A stretch of 64,000 nt of DNA from Bacillus sp. AFS006103 (GTDB lineage: Bacteria > Bacillota > Bacilli > Bacillales > Cytobacillaceae), in contig NTXX01000006.1 of assembly GCA_002559145.1 (NCBI GenBank), positions 138,360 to 202,359 on the forward strand, in the 5' to 3' direction. This document shows positions 8,686 to 17,117 of this stretch, piece after piece. The notes under the pieces were generated by a model. That model did not search any database. It was not told the DNA's origin and saw only the letters and a program-made list of their open reading frames with translations. The number at the start of each line of letters is the position of its first letter. Position 1 is the first letter of the stretch. A program made the translations under genes and the position numbers.

Positions 8686-8745
8686 TTTTATTGTATAATT
8701 GTCTTACAAATAAATCAATCATTCAAATTACTAAGAAACCTTATT

Positions 8746-8759
8746 ATTTTTTAGGCAAA
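8746..8759. repeat. 14-bp direct repeat, copy 2
   Basis: Second copy of ATTTTTTAGGCAAA (first at 8551-8564), 48 bases upstream of the CdaR-like start codon. Confidence 0.5.
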
Positions 8760-8806
8760 CTTACAAATCATTTAGAAAACCTATATTACTAAAGGGGGAA
8801 CGGCCA

Positions 8807-9850
8807 ATGAAAATAAATAGAGTACTCGCTCAGGAGATTGCGGATAAAGTAATGATGGTTATTCCTTATAATGTAAACATCATGGATGAAGTGGGGATGA
8901 TTATTGGAAGTGGGAACGCCAATCGAATCGATACTTTTCATCAAGGGGCCATTTCAGCGGTTGAACTTGGAACGATTGTCTCCATTTATGATTCAGAAGG
9001 TTCTTCAAAGCCAGGTGTAAATATCCCATTCCATTTCAAGCAGGAAATAATCGGGGTAATTGGAATTAGCGGGGAACCCACAATTGTTGGACCTTTTGCA
9101 GAGTTAGTCCGCGTTACGGCGGAATTATTAATTAACCAGGAATTTTTATTTAGAGAACGCAGAATACAAGAGCAAATGAAGGAAGAGTTTTTATATCAGT
9201 GGGTATTTCGACTAGATGAATATGATGCAGCTTTTATTAATAATGGGGAGGCTATTGGCATCAATCTTAAATTGGAGAGAAAGGCCATTATCGTGAAAGG
9301 AGAAACGATAAAAGAACCCTATTTAAAAGAGCAGGAATTTACATTCAAACTGAATAAATCTAATATTTTATTCATTGTGCCAACTGATAGTGATCTCTTA
9401 AAGCGATTAGAACCGATAATTACTCAGCAGAGTACCAAAATTGGAATCGGTGATAGCAGTACGCATGTAGCAAAATCAGTACACGAAGCAAAGCGAGCAA
9501 TTGATATCGCAGAAAGACTAGGAATGCCATCCACTTACTGCTATTATCAGGAGCTAAAGTTTATTGATTATTTGACCAATAAAGATCAGTCCTTTAGCGA
9601 AATTAGTCATTTTTTTCAGGAGCTTGAGATTACCCCTAAAGGCCAAGAGCTTATTGACACACTTCTTTGCTATATAAAAAACAGTGGGGATATGAATGCC
9701 ATTTCTAAGGAGCTTCATATCCATCGGAACAGTTTAGCTTATCGTTTACAGAGGATTGAAATTTTGACAAACAAAAATCCAAAAAAATTCACAGATTTAT
9801 TTCAACTCTATACTGGTTATGTTATTTATAAAATGCGGGATTCAGAGTAA
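8807..9850 (+). CDS. CdaR-family sugar-diacid transcriptional regulator
   Basis: 347-residue regulator with an N-terminal sugar-diacid recognition domain (about residues 1-135; MKINRVLAQEIADKVM, then VNIPFHFKQEIIGVIGISG). The middle region is GGDEF-like, and a PucR-type C-terminal helix-turn-helix lies at about 285-340 (ISKELHIHRNSLAYRLQRIE). E. coli CdaR activates glucarate, galactarate and glycerate genes in response to these acids. The gene is divergent from the glucarate cluster, the expected place for its activator, and follows GGGGGAACGGCC as ribosome-binding region. Which operator it binds is inferred, not shown. Confidence 0.9.
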   Translation: MKINRVLAQEIADKVMMVIPYNVNIMDEVGMIIGSGNANRIDTFHQGAISAVELGTIVSIYDSEGSSKPGVNIPFHFKQEIIGVIGISGEPTIVGPFAELVRVTAELLINQEFLFRERRIQEQMKEEFLYQWVFRLDEYDAAFINNGEAIGINLKLERKAIIVKGETIKEPYLKEQEFTFKLNKSNILFIVPTDSDLLKRLEPIITQQSTKIGIGDSSTHVAKSVHEAKRAIDIAERLGMPSTYCYYQELKFIDYLTNKDQSFSEISHFFQELEITPKGQELIDTLLCYIKNSGDMNAISKELHIHRNSLAYRLQRIEILTNKNPKKFTDLFQLYTGYVIYKMRDSE

Positions 9851-9869
9851 AAGTTGTTTTTGAATAAAA

Positions 9870-9893
9870 AATCAGCCTAAGTAGAGGCTGATT
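9870..9893 (+). terminator. Hairpin after the CdaR-like gene
   Basis: AATCAGCC / GGCTGATT stem with a short loop, followed by ACTTTTG. The T-tract is weak. Confidence 0.5.
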
Positions 9894-9914
9894 ACTTTTG
9901 AATCTTTATTTCAA

Positions 9915-10337
9915 CTAATATATGAAATAATGACAATTCCAATAAGAGCAAAGATTAATAGATGGAGTCCATTCGCACGCAGTCCTGTTTGAACACCTGA
10001 AATTCCCGAAAAACGGCTGACCAATAAGTTCAAAGAACATAGTAACCAAATTATCGGTAATTTCAACTTCAACATCTTCCGGGGATGTTAAAGGCAAGGC
10101 ACCTTCTAGTGGCCCGATGTTGTCTTTATTTCTTGGCAAAATGCTGCCATTCCCAATAAACGTGCAATAACCACTGAATTTTAGCCATTCGCGAATCATA
10201 TTTTGTTTTTTTACCAATTCATAAGCAGCATTTAATTTGATGAGATCAAACTTGGCAATAAACTCCTCCACTTCTTTTGGAAGCATTCTGCAGAGTATGC
10301 GCATAGCTTTTACCGCTTTACCTACAATAATACCCAC
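9915..10337 (-). pseudogene. Remnant of a predicted ABC-class ATPase (ABC_ATPase family)
   Basis: Open frame of 140 residues. Residues 1-95 resemble an internal piece of the large (about 570 residue) ABC_ATPase family, including IREWLKFSGYCTFIGNGSILPR and EGALPLTSPEDVEVEI, which in intact proteins leads to the Walker A region. That region and everything after it is missing. The last 35 codons look out of frame, while the overlapping frame reads SGISGVQTGLRANG plus a hydrophobic tail, like the end of a membrane protein. I read this as a decayed junction of two gene fragments next to the att-like repeat at 10431. The family match is from memory. Confidence 0.55.
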
Positions 10338-10430
10338 CCAAAGGAGACCAAGAGTAATAACCTTATCTTAAAAAAGGTACCTCTCTGGTCTTTTTACACT
10401 GTATCCAAAATGTTATTATCAAAACCTCAT

Positions 10431-10448
10431 TTACTTATGATAAGGTTC
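10431..10448 (-). repeat. att-like rlmH-tail repeat C (outer end)
   Basis: Minus-strand GAACCTTATCATAAGTAA, which in frame reads EPYHK-stop and is preceded by a TAC GGT giving YGEPYHK. It contains TATCATAA, as in SCC att cores. A further ~25 bases upstream (AAACCGCCA, then GTT) resemble repeat A. Confidence 0.75.
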
Positions 10449-10516
10449 ACCGTAACAACTTAAGTGGCGGTTTTAATACTATTTCCTCTTGTAATGACAT
10501 AAATGTCCAGTATTGA

Positions 10517-10876
10517 TTATCTAAGATTTCCTCTATCTACTATCAAACATCCTTTTACGACTATTTTTTCTCTACATTTTCCTGCTACTCTTATGTTATG
10601 CCCCGCTCGTTTGATAGTCAGAGTTACTAGATCCCCCACATAAACAGGGGCGATAAAGGTAAATTCATACTGACTCAAAAACTCTTGAGGTGTGAGAATT
10701 TCATTTGAAAGCACACTTAACACTCTGGCTACAGTTAACATCCCATGGGCAATTTTATTCATGAATCCTTGTTGTTCCGCCGCTTCTTTATCTAAATGAA
10801 TGGGATTGCTATCACCTGAGATAACCGCATATTGTTCAACGTCCTTTTCCGTAATTTGATAGGTAATCGCATTCAT
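10517..10876 (-). CDS. MaoC-type (R)-hydratase, catalytic hot-dog subunit (HadB-like)
   Basis: 119-residue single hot-dog domain of the MaoC/R-specific enoyl-CoA hydratase type. The catalytic dyad motif GDSNPIHLD (D22, H27) and downstream AHGML (H44) are intact, so it should hydrate or dehydrate enoyl/3-hydroxyacyl thioesters. Its start overlaps the preceding hot-dog gene by four bases (ATGA), which suggests translational coupling and a heterodimer like mycobacterial HadA-HadB. Last gene of the cluster headed by bioY; not part of the B. subtilis yhfUTS arrangement as I recall it. Substrate unknown. Confidence 0.82.
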   Translation of the reverse strand: MNAITYQITEKDVEQYAVISGDSNPIHLDKEAAEQQGFMNKIAHGMLTVARVLSVLSNEILTPQEFLSQYEFTFIAPVYVGDLVTLTIKRAGHNIRVAGKCREKIVVKGCLIVDRGNLR

Positions 10877-11268
10877 GACAAACCACCCAAGGTCAAATCA
10901 GATATTCCTTCAAAGCAGAGTTTTCCATCCCTATTAAATAAAAATAGAGTTTGTTTCATAAAAGTAAGGTTGTGACGTTGGTATTGATCTGTAACTTCTA
11001 CTACCGCTCTGTAGATCTCTTCAATATACATTCTTTGATGCTGTATACATTTCTGTTTTCGATGAATAATAGGATGTTTGAGTTCCCAAGGGGTTTCAAG
11101 CCATTTATAAGCGATCATAGGCATTGTTGGAGGAAGAGGAATCGTTTCGAAACTGTAGTCTTTTGCTCTCTCCGAACTCTGATAGATAGGATTTCGATCA
11201 CCTATCAATTGAACAAATTGTTGCACATCATCTTTATTAAAAATAATCTCATGTTCCTTCGTTTTCAT
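10873..11268 (-). CDS. FAS1-like dehydratase N-terminal-domain protein, partner hot-dog subunit (HadA-like)
   Basis: 131-residue hot-dog protein of the MaoC N-terminal (FAS1-like dehydratase) type: FNKDDVQQFVQLIGDRNPIYQSSERA, then IPLPPTMPMIAYKWL. The position that is His in catalytic MaoC proteins is Tyr here (DRNPIY), so it is probably the non-catalytic half that shapes the acyl-binding groove. It overlaps the thiolase gene upstream and the MaoC gene downstream by four bases each. The tight packing indicates one translational unit making a two-subunit dehydratase. Confidence 0.8.
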   Translation of the reverse strand: MKTKEHEIIFNKDDVQQFVQLIGDRNPIYQSSERAKDYSFETIPLPPTMPMIAYKWLETPWELKHPIIHRKQKCIQHQRMYIEEIYRAVVEVTDQYQRHNLTFMKQTLFLFNRDGKLCFEGISDLTLGGLS

Positions 11269-12362
11269 GTTACCACCTCGAATAGGACCGCTACTCCAAT
11301 TCCTCCACCACTTCCAATGGCAGCCAATACATATTTGATACCCTTTCGTCTTTGTACTTCATAGAAAAGCCTCGTGATCATGATACTTCCCGAAGCTCCA
11401 TAAGGATGTCCTAGCGTTAAAGCTCCTCCGCCGACATTTAACTTGTCATAAGAAATGGAAAGCTCTTTTGTACAGGCAACAATCTTAGAGGCGAAAGCTT
11501 CGTTTATTTCAATTAGGTTTATGTCCGCAATGGTTAATTCGTTTCTTTTTAATAAATCTTGAATCGCTGGAATAGGGGCAGCCCCTGGATAATTGGGATG
11601 TACACCTGTGACTTCACTATCCAAAAATCGTAATATGGGCTGGAATCCATTATTTAATGCCATGTTTTCTTCCATGACAAGTACAGCCGATGCCCCGTCA
11701 TGTATCCCACAACTGTTGGCTGCGGTAACGGTACCGATCTTTTTAAATATAGGCTTCGCCCTATTTAAAAGTACTTCCATCTTTCTTTTCCTAAAAAGTT
11801 CTTCATCTTGGTGAAAATCACCAATTTGAATGATCTCTTGATTAAAATATCCTTTATCATAAGCTTCCCAGCTACGTTTATAACTTAATAGAGCATATTC
11901 ATCCTGCATTTCCTTTGAAATGGCGTATTTTTCTGCCACATATTCTGCTGCAACGCCCATATCTGGGTCGCCAATTTTTTCAGGAGAAAATCTCGCTCTA
12001 GATGGAAACGGAGAGGTACTCGTGCTTTCTACACCACCAGCTATGTAACAACGGCCAGCACCGCCTTGGACAAAGTAACATGCCATCCGAATTGCTTCTA
12101 ACCCTGCACTACATTGACGGTCAATGGTGATTCCCGTTAATGAAAGAGGAAGTCCCGCTTCTAACGCAGCAACTCGAGCTACGTTTCCACCTGGTCCAAC
12201 TACATTTCCCAAAATGATGTCATTTATCCTATCTTCCAATCCTTTCGCTAAATGTTGGAGGAGAGGAGCCGCAAGCTTATGTGGCTGAATGTCTCGTAAC
12301 ATTCCACCCATTTTTCCAATTGGTATTCGTTTCGCTTTGACAATTACTGCCCTTTTAATCAC
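11265..12362 (-). CDS. Thiolase-family acyl-CoA acyltransferase (YhfS-like), second catalytic Cys absent
   Basis: 365-residue thiolase-fold protein. The acyl-carrying Cys is present (C84 in IDRQCSAGLEA), as are NEAFA and GHPYGASG with its His. The C-terminal CxGGG motif, which supplies the second catalytic Cys in acetyl-CoA acetyltransferases, reads GSGGG instead (G350). It may therefore bind or transfer acyl groups without normal Claisen chemistry, or use another base. Its order bioY-ligase-thiolase matches the B. subtilis biotin-controlled yhfUTS genes. The start overlaps the ligase gene by eight bases. Confidence 0.85.
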   Translation of the reverse strand: MIKRAVIVKAKRIPIGKMGGMLRDIQPHKLAAPLLQHLAKGLEDRINDIILGNVVGPGGNVARVAALEAGLPLSLTGITIDRQCSAGLEAIRMACYFVQGGAGRCYIAGGVESTSTSPFPSRARFSPEKIGDPDMGVAAEYVAEKYAISKEMQDEYALLSYKRSWEAYDKGYFNQEIIQIGDFHQDEELFRKRKMEVLLNRAKPIFKKIGTVTAANSCGIHDGASAVLVMEENMALNNGFQPILRFLDSEVTGVHPNYPGAAPIPAIQDLLKRNELTIADINLIEINEAFASKIVACTKELSISYDKLNVGGGALTLGHPYGASGSIMITRLFYEVQRRKGIKYVLAAIGSGGGIGVAVLFEVVT

Positions 12363-13821
12363 TGCTCACCTTACTTTCCATTTGTTTTATAAGCTCAGCA
12401 CGAGCTATCTTACCACTCGTTGTATATGGCATTTCAGATAGAAAAAACCATTTACGAGGAATTTTAAAGGAAGATAAATGCATCTTACAAACTTTTTTTA
12501 AATCTGATGGGCTAGCCTTTCCTTTTACTACTGCAGCCACAATTTGACCCCAGTATGAATCTGATAGGCCTATTACAGCAACTTCCTCGACATCTCGATG
12601 TAAGGCAATTACCTTTTCAATTTCTTCAGGAAAAATATTAATTCCCCCATATAAAATCATATTTTGTTCACGGCCGATAATATATAAAAAGCCATCTTCG
12701 TCAACATAGCCCATATCATGGACCGTGGCCCAGCCCTCTTCATCATGAATGGAATGAATGGTACTTCCCTCATAATCAAAGTACCCATTTATCACAAATT
12801 TGCTTCTTACATATATTTTTCCAGTCTCATTTAGCTTTGCTAATTTCTGATCTGGACGCCGTATTTGTACCTCGACTCCATAACAAGGCTTTCCGACAGA
12901 TGTTGCTTTCTGAATACCTTCACTATCAGAAAGTACCGTAATGAAGCTCAATTCACTAGCTCCATAAAACTCGTACATAGTCATATTAGGAAACATATGA
13001 CGGATTTCTAGTTTTGATCTTTCAGACCATTTTGCACCAGATGAAAGAATTTTTATAGTCTTATCGATTTGGATTCCTTTTTTCAGGAATGCTTCTACCA
13101 TAGTCGGAACTACATAAATGGTTGTAATGGGTAAGGACTGTATCCATGTAAGTGCTTCAATAGAAGAAAACTTTTCTAAAAGAAAAACGGTACCACCTAA
13201 ATACAAGGTGCTAATAGCTCCATACAGAAAATGAGAATGAATTAAGGCACCAGGAATAAGAACTTGATCGGATTCATCTAATCCGAAATCAAAACGATTG
13301 CAATCAAAACTTGCCACCCATGAATCTTGAGAGCGAACAAAAGCTTTTGGGTTACCGGTCGTACCAGAAGTAAATCCAATGTAAAAAGGCAGATTTTCTT
13401 CCGTTTTGCTTACAGTTGTAGGATCAAATTGAGAGATTTCCTGTAAACAATCATCCAAAATCGTTACATTAGGAATGATTTGCTTGATTTGAGAGTAAAT
13501 CTCTCTAGTTGTAACAATGATAGAAGGGTGGGAAAGGATGACTCTTTTTTCCAATTCGGATATATTCCATTTCAAATCATATGGAACAGCAATCCAACCA
13601 GCCATAGATGCTCCCGCAAAGAGTTGAAGGAAAGGGATACCGTTTGGCAAAAGGATTCCTATTGTTTTATTTTCTGAATAAAGAGAGTGAAGCCAATTCG
13701 CAGTTTGATTAATCAATTTATACCAATATTGATAACTAATTTGCTGATGATTTGTATGGATCGCTATTTGATTGGGGGATAATTTTGCGAAAGTCTTATA
13801 TGAATCTGTAATATTTCCCAT
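12355..13821 (-). CDS. AMP-dependent acyl-CoA synthetase/ligase (YhfT-like)
   Basis: 488-residue adenylate-forming enzyme that would activate a carboxylic acid to its CoA thioester. Visible motifs are IGFTSGTTGNPKAF (about 148-161), YEFYGASE (about 286), VHDMGYVDEDGFLYIIGRE (about 367-385) and the C-terminal Lys in TTSGKIARAEL. The RBS AAAGGTGA lies just beyond a terminator-like hairpin that separates it from bioY. With thiolase and hot-dog dehydratase genes downstream it resembles a short beta-oxidation or chain-building module. The link to biotin comes only from the BirA operator and bioY. Confidence 0.87.
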   Translation of the reverse strand: MGNITDSYKTFAKLSPNQIAIHTNHQQISYQYWYKLINQTANWLHSLYSENKTIGILLPNGIPFLQLFAGASMAGWIAVPYDLKWNISELEKRVILSHPSIIVTTREIYSQIKQIIPNVTILDDCLQEISQFDPTTVSKTEENLPFYIGFTSGTTGNPKAFVRSQDSWVASFDCNRFDFGLDESDQVLIPGALIHSHFLYGAISTLYLGGTVFLLEKFSSIEALTWIQSLPITTIYVVPTMVEAFLKKGIQIDKTIKILSSGAKWSERSKLEIRHMFPNMTMYEFYGASELSFITVLSDSEGIQKATSVGKPCYGVEVQIRRPDQKLAKLNETGKIYVRSKFVINGYFDYEGSTIHSIHDEEGWATVHDMGYVDEDGFLYIIGREQNMILYGGINIFPEEIEKVIALHRDVEEVAVIGLSDSYWGQIVAAVVKGKASPSDLKKVCKMHLSSFKIPRKWFFLSEMPYTTSGKIARAELIKQMESKVSSD

Positions 13822-13834
13822 GATATATCACCTT

Positions 13835-13860
13835 TAAAAAAAAGACACATCAAGGTGTCT
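13835..13860 (-). terminator. Terminator or attenuator between bioY and the ligase gene
   Basis: Six-bp stem AGACAC / GTGTCT, six-base loop, then eight T on the minus strand. The short stem suggests partial read-through from the biotin-controlled promoter into the ligase gene. Confidence 0.6.
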
Positions 13861-13868
13861 CTTAAGAT

Positions 13869-14447
13869 TTAGATATTTTTAGTTAAGTTATTGGAATAAC
13901 TTGTTGCTAATGAGCGTGAAAAAAAAGGGTGCTTTCTTAGTCTGTAAACTAAAATAGAGGCTAAAATAGCTTTTAACACATCCCCTGGTATATAAACTAA
14001 ACTTAATTTTGCTGCTTCTAAAACAGGAATGTCCAACATAAATGCTTGAGCAGGAATTCCAATTAAATAGATTAATAGAATTCCAACTGTCAAATTAATC
14101 ATTAATACATATTTTAATTTTAAATTTTGAAAACGTGATAGTAAATACCCAATACAAAAAGCCGTAATAGGCCATGAAATTAAATAACCAACACTTGGTC
14201 CGACAAAAACACTTGGTCCACCACGTCCCCCAGATAGAAGAGGCATTCCAGCAGCGACAAGTAATAAAAAGATGATTTGGCTCATCGCCCCTAATCTTGC
14301 TCCCAATACTCCTCCTGTAAGAAGCACACCTAAAGTTTGTAATGTAATAGGAACAGGAGTAACAGAAAGCATAATAGGCGGAACTACGCCTAGCGCGCCC
14401 ATGACGGCAGCAAACACTGCAACGAAGGTCATTTCTTTAAGTTTCAT
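13869..14447 (-). CDS. bioY: BioY biotin transporter substrate-binding (S) subunit
   Basis: 192-residue membrane protein with about six hydrophobic segments. BioY features include PVPITLQTLGVLLTGGVLG near residue 30 and GGRGGPSVFVGPSVGYLISWP near 73. BioY is the biotin-binding S component of ECF transporters and can work with a shared ECF energising module; none is encoded here. First gene after a BirA-controlled promoter, with AGGAG ten bases upstream of the ATG. It corresponds to yhfU of B. subtilis by order and regulation, but lies here beside rlmH between att-like repeats. Confidence 0.93.
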   Translation of the reverse strand: MKLKEMTFVAVFAAVMGALGVVPPIMLSVTPVPITLQTLGVLLTGGVLGARLGAMSQIIFLLLVAAGMPLLSGGRGGPSVFVGPSVGYLISWPITAFCIGYLLSRFQNLKLKYVLMINLTVGILLIYLIGIPAQAFMLDIPVLEAAKLSLVYIPGDVLKAILASILVYRLRKHPFFSRSLATSYSNNLTKNI

Positions 14448-14491
14448 TTTTAATTCTCCTAAATGATGAATTTGTAATATTTACAACCATC

Positions 14492-14520
14492 ATAATAATG
14501 AATCTCATATTAAATGTCAA
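14492..14520 (-). promoter_or_regulatory. Sigma-A promoter of bioY
   Basis: Minus strand TTGACA (14520-14515), 17-base spacer, TATTAT (14497-14492). The -35 lies inside the right half of the BirA operator. Confidence 0.8.
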
Positions 14521-14545
14521 CCAGATTTTTAATATGGTTAACAAT
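14513..14545 (-). promoter_or_regulatory. BirA (biotin repressor) operator
   Basis: Minus strand ATTGTTAAC-N15-GTTGACATT; the Firmicute BirA operator is ATTGTTAAC-N15-GTTAACAAT, so the left half is perfect, the right half matches 7 of 9 and the spacing is exact. It overlaps the -35 of the bioY promoter, so biotin-loaded BirA should block transcription. Confidence 0.87.
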
Positions 14546-14723
14546 TGAATTTCATTATTCAAAGTATCAGTAATATCAAGACCTTTCGAATGTACAGCTT
14601 CCTTTAAGCAAGAATATAAAAAAGGCTCGGAAACATTCCAAGCCATATGTCGATTAGATGATTAATCTCATACTCTTATCACAAATTTCACCATAAATAA
14701 TGTTAATATATAAAAAACCATCA

Positions 14724-14741
14724 CTATTCATGGTACGGTTC
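14724..14741 (-). repeat. att-like rlmH-tail repeat B
   Basis: Minus-strand GAACCGTACCATGAATAG. In frame with the preceding codons it reads RYGEPYHE-stop, a near copy of the rlmH C-terminus, but lies downstream of mmuM and belongs to no gene. Confidence 0.75.
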
Positions 14742-14760
14742 TCCGTAACGATCTAAATAA

Positions 14761-15708
14761 TTAAGAAGTTCGCCACTTTTTTGAAATCTCTTCAATATGA
14801 TGAGGTGCTGTTCTGCAGCATCCTCCTATTAGTCGTGCCCCTGCAAGGTACCATTCTTCAGATTTAAAGTCGAGCCCATTACATAATTCTTGACCATGCC
14901 ATGTTTTAGTTTCTGGATTATAGGTTTCACCAGAGTTCGGATAAACAATAATCGGTTTTTTGGTGTTTGTTCGCAACTCGTTGATAGCTTCCGTCACGAT
15001 TGTCACTGGTGCACAATTGAGACCAATGGCAACAATTTGTTCGTTGTCACCAAACACTCTCGCACACTCTGCCAGCGGCGTACTGTCACTTATCGCTTTC
15101 TCATTTTTCAAAGAAAAGGATAGCCAGGCATATGTATCTGGAAATTCCTTCAACAATGAAGCTAATACCTTCGCTTCCTGCAGGGAAGGAATCGTTTCAA
15201 ATGCTAATAGATCAGCACCTGCTTCAATCAACGCTGACATTCTTGTGCGATGAAAGTCTATTAATGTTTCATCTGTAACACCGTAGTTTCCCACATACTC
15301 TGAACCATCAGCTAGGTAAGCCCCATAAGGACCAACGGATGCGGCAACCAATGGCTTAGGTCTATTGGTCTGTGAATTTTCCTGCCAAAAGTCATCTCTT
15401 GCTTTTCTCGCAAGTAGCACCGTTTTCTTAATTAGTTCTAAAGCTTCTTTCTCCTGGATACCACGCTTGGAAAAACCGTCAATGGTTGCTTGATAGCTTG
15501 ACGTTATGGCACAGTCCGCTCCAGCACGAAAATAGTCAGAATGAACCTGATAAATCAATTCTGGATTTTCTAGTAATACACGTGCAGACCAGAGGGGATC
15601 GTCCAAATTACACCCATGCGACTCAAGCTCTGTGGCTAACGCTCCGTCCAGTAGCATAATGGAATGTTCGGATAAAATAGCCTTAATAGGGTTGATTTTG
15701 TTGGACAT
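14761..15708 (-). CDS. mmuM: Homocysteine S-methyltransferase
   Basis: Transfers a methyl group from S-methylmethionine (or S-adenosylmethionine) to homocysteine, giving methionine. The 315-residue TIM-barrel protein has the three zinc-binding cysteines: C232 in IGLNCAP and C297/C298 in [10 protein letters not shown]. Its start lies inside the end of the permease gene (26-base overlap), so the two are co-translated. The SAM riboswitch upstream of the permease would control both, limiting expression to methionine/SAM shortage. Equivalent to the mmuP-mmuM or ybgF-ybgG pairs. Confidence 0.93.
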   Translation of the reverse strand: MSNKINPIKAILSEHSIMLLDGALATELESHGCNLDDPLWSARVLLENPELIYQVHSDYFRAGADCAITSSYQATIDGFSKRGIQEKEALELIKKTVLLARKARDDFWQENSQTNRPKPLVAASVGPYGAYLADGSEYVGNYGVTDETLIDFHRTRMSALIEAGADLLAFETIPSLQEAKVLASLLKEFPDTYAWLSFSLKNEKAISDSTPLAECARVFGDNEQIVAIGLNCAPVTIVTEAINELRTNTKKPIIVYPNSGETYNPETKTWHGQELCNGLDFKSEEWYLAGARLIGGCCRTAPHHIEEISKKWRTS

Positions 15709-17095
15709 AGTCTGCTCCTCTTTTCTTTAAACTCTGGGTTATATAATAACTTGCATAGCAAAACAAAATAAATGGAATGCCACAATACAAGGCAATTCGT
15801 TGGGTAGGGTCAAATGCGATTCCAATACATGAAGCAAGACAAAGGATAAAGGAAGCGATTGGTACCAAAGGATAGAATGGTGTACGATAAACCAAGTCCT
15901 TTACGGAATTTCCTTCTTTAATATATTGTCTGCGAAAGAAAAACTGTGAAGCACTAATACTCATCCAAACTACCACCACAGCTAGGCCCGAAATGGATAC
16001 AAGTACGATATACACTGTATCTGGTGCAATAATACTTGAGAACAAAGCTAAACCACCGCCAAACATGCTAAAAATGACTGCATATATTGGAACACCTTGT
16101 TTTGTTAATTTTGCAAAAATGGGTGATATCGTATTCTTATCTGCTAGTGACCAAAGCATTCTTGAAGAGGCATAAAGACCTGAGTTTGCTGCAGATAGAA
16201 TGGCTGTTAATATGACAAAGTTCATAATATCCGCTGCATATGGTACGCCAATTTGTTCAAGAACGGCAACAAAGGGGCTCTCTAATACTCCTGCATCTGA
16301 AGTAGGCAATAATGCAGATAATACAACAATCGTTCCTACAAAAAAGATAATCAATCTCCACAATGTAATACGAATGGCCTTTGGTATCGTTTTTTCCGGA
16401 TTTGCTGTTTCCCCCGCTGCAATTCCTATTAATTCCGTTCCTGAAAAGGCAAAGTTAACCGCAAGCATTGTCATGACAATCGCAAAAGCACCATTAGGAA
16501 ATAAACCTGCACTTGTAAAATTAGAGAAGAACGGTGCCGATTGGGAATGAGTCATCGGAAGAAAACCTACCATTGCCGATGCTCCTACAACAATAAACAG
16601 AACAATCGCTATTACCTTTATAGACGCAAACCAGAATTCAGATTCAGCGAAAAACTTAACCGTCAGTATATTTAAGACAAAAACCAAAATAGCAAACAGC
16701 AAACTCCAAACCCAGACATTAATGGATGGAAACCATCGCTGCATTAATAATCCTGCAGCCGTAAATTCAGAACCTAAAGCAACAGTCCAAGTTAGCCAGT
16801 ACAACCAAGCAATTGTATACCCAGTCCCTGGTCCAATATATTTAGTCGCATAACTGTGAAAGGCACCAGTTTCAGGCATATGTACGGAAAGCTCTCCTAA
16901 ACATAGCATGACGAGATAAACCACTAGTGCACCAATCAGATAGGACAGAATAGTCCCAAACGGGCCAGCTTGTTGAATCGTGTAACCCGAACTTAAGAAT
17001 AATCCTGTTCCAATCACTCCGCCGAGCGATAGCATAACTAAATGCCGTGTCTGCATTTTTCTTTGAAATTTTTGCTTGCTTTTCTTCTCCATCAT
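15683..17095 (-). CDS. mmuP: S-methylmethionine/amino acid permease
   Basis: 470-residue APC-family transporter with about 12 membrane segments. The N-terminus [24 protein letters not shown] and [22 protein letters not shown] near residue 223 are typical of the amino acid transporter subfamily. Assignment to S-methylmethionine comes from the overlapping mmuM gene and the SAM riboswitch, not from the permease sequence itself. Downstream of the riboswitch terminator the start is preceded by AAAAGGAGAC. Confidence 0.88.
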   Translation of the reverse strand: MMEKKSKQKFQRKMQTRHLVMLSLGGVIGTGLFLSSGYTIQQAGPFGTILSYLIGALVVYLVMLCLGELSVHMPETGAFHSYATKYIGPGTGYTIAWLYWLTWTVALGSEFTAAGLLMQRWFPSINVWVWSLLFAILVFVLNILTVKFFAESEFWFASIKVIAIVLFIVVGASAMVGFLPMTHSQSAPFFSNFTSAGLFPNGAFAIVMTMLAVNFAFSGTELIGIAAGETANPEKTIPKAIRITLWRLIIFFVGTIVVLSALLPTSDAGVLESPFVAVLEQIGVPYAADIMNFVILTAILSAANSGLYASSRMLWSLADKNTISPIFAKLTKQGVPIYAVIFSMFGGGLALFSSIIAPDTVYIVLVSISGLAVVVVWMSISASQFFFRRQYIKEGNSVKDLVYRTPFYPLVPIASFILCLASCIGIAFDPTQRIALYCGIPFILFCYASYYITQSLKKRGADYVQQNQPY

Positions 17096-17117
17096 AGTCT
17101 CCTTTTTCCTACATCCA

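Larger units (their letters stand above)
8231..8806. promoter_or_regulatory. Divergent control region of the glucarate cluster and its CdaR-like regulator
   Basis: A 576-base AT-rich spacer between divergent transcription units. It contains two TGTGAA-N4-TTCACA palindromes, a 14-bp direct repeat, two cre-like sequences and a TATAAT at 8694-8699 facing the plus-strand gene. I found no convincing -35/-10 pair for the leftward operon. Confidence 0.7.
14448..14760. other. Intergenic region, bioY promoter and cassette boundary
   Basis: About 310 bases. It contains the bioY promoter and BirA operator (14492-14545) and, near mmuM, the att-like repeat B. No gene is seen in it. Confidence 0.7.

Noticed and set aside
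1..10430. Sugar-acid cluster as a fourth SCC-like cassette
   Set aside because: I found no further rlmH-tail repeat on its left side within the window, so there is no evidence for a boundary.
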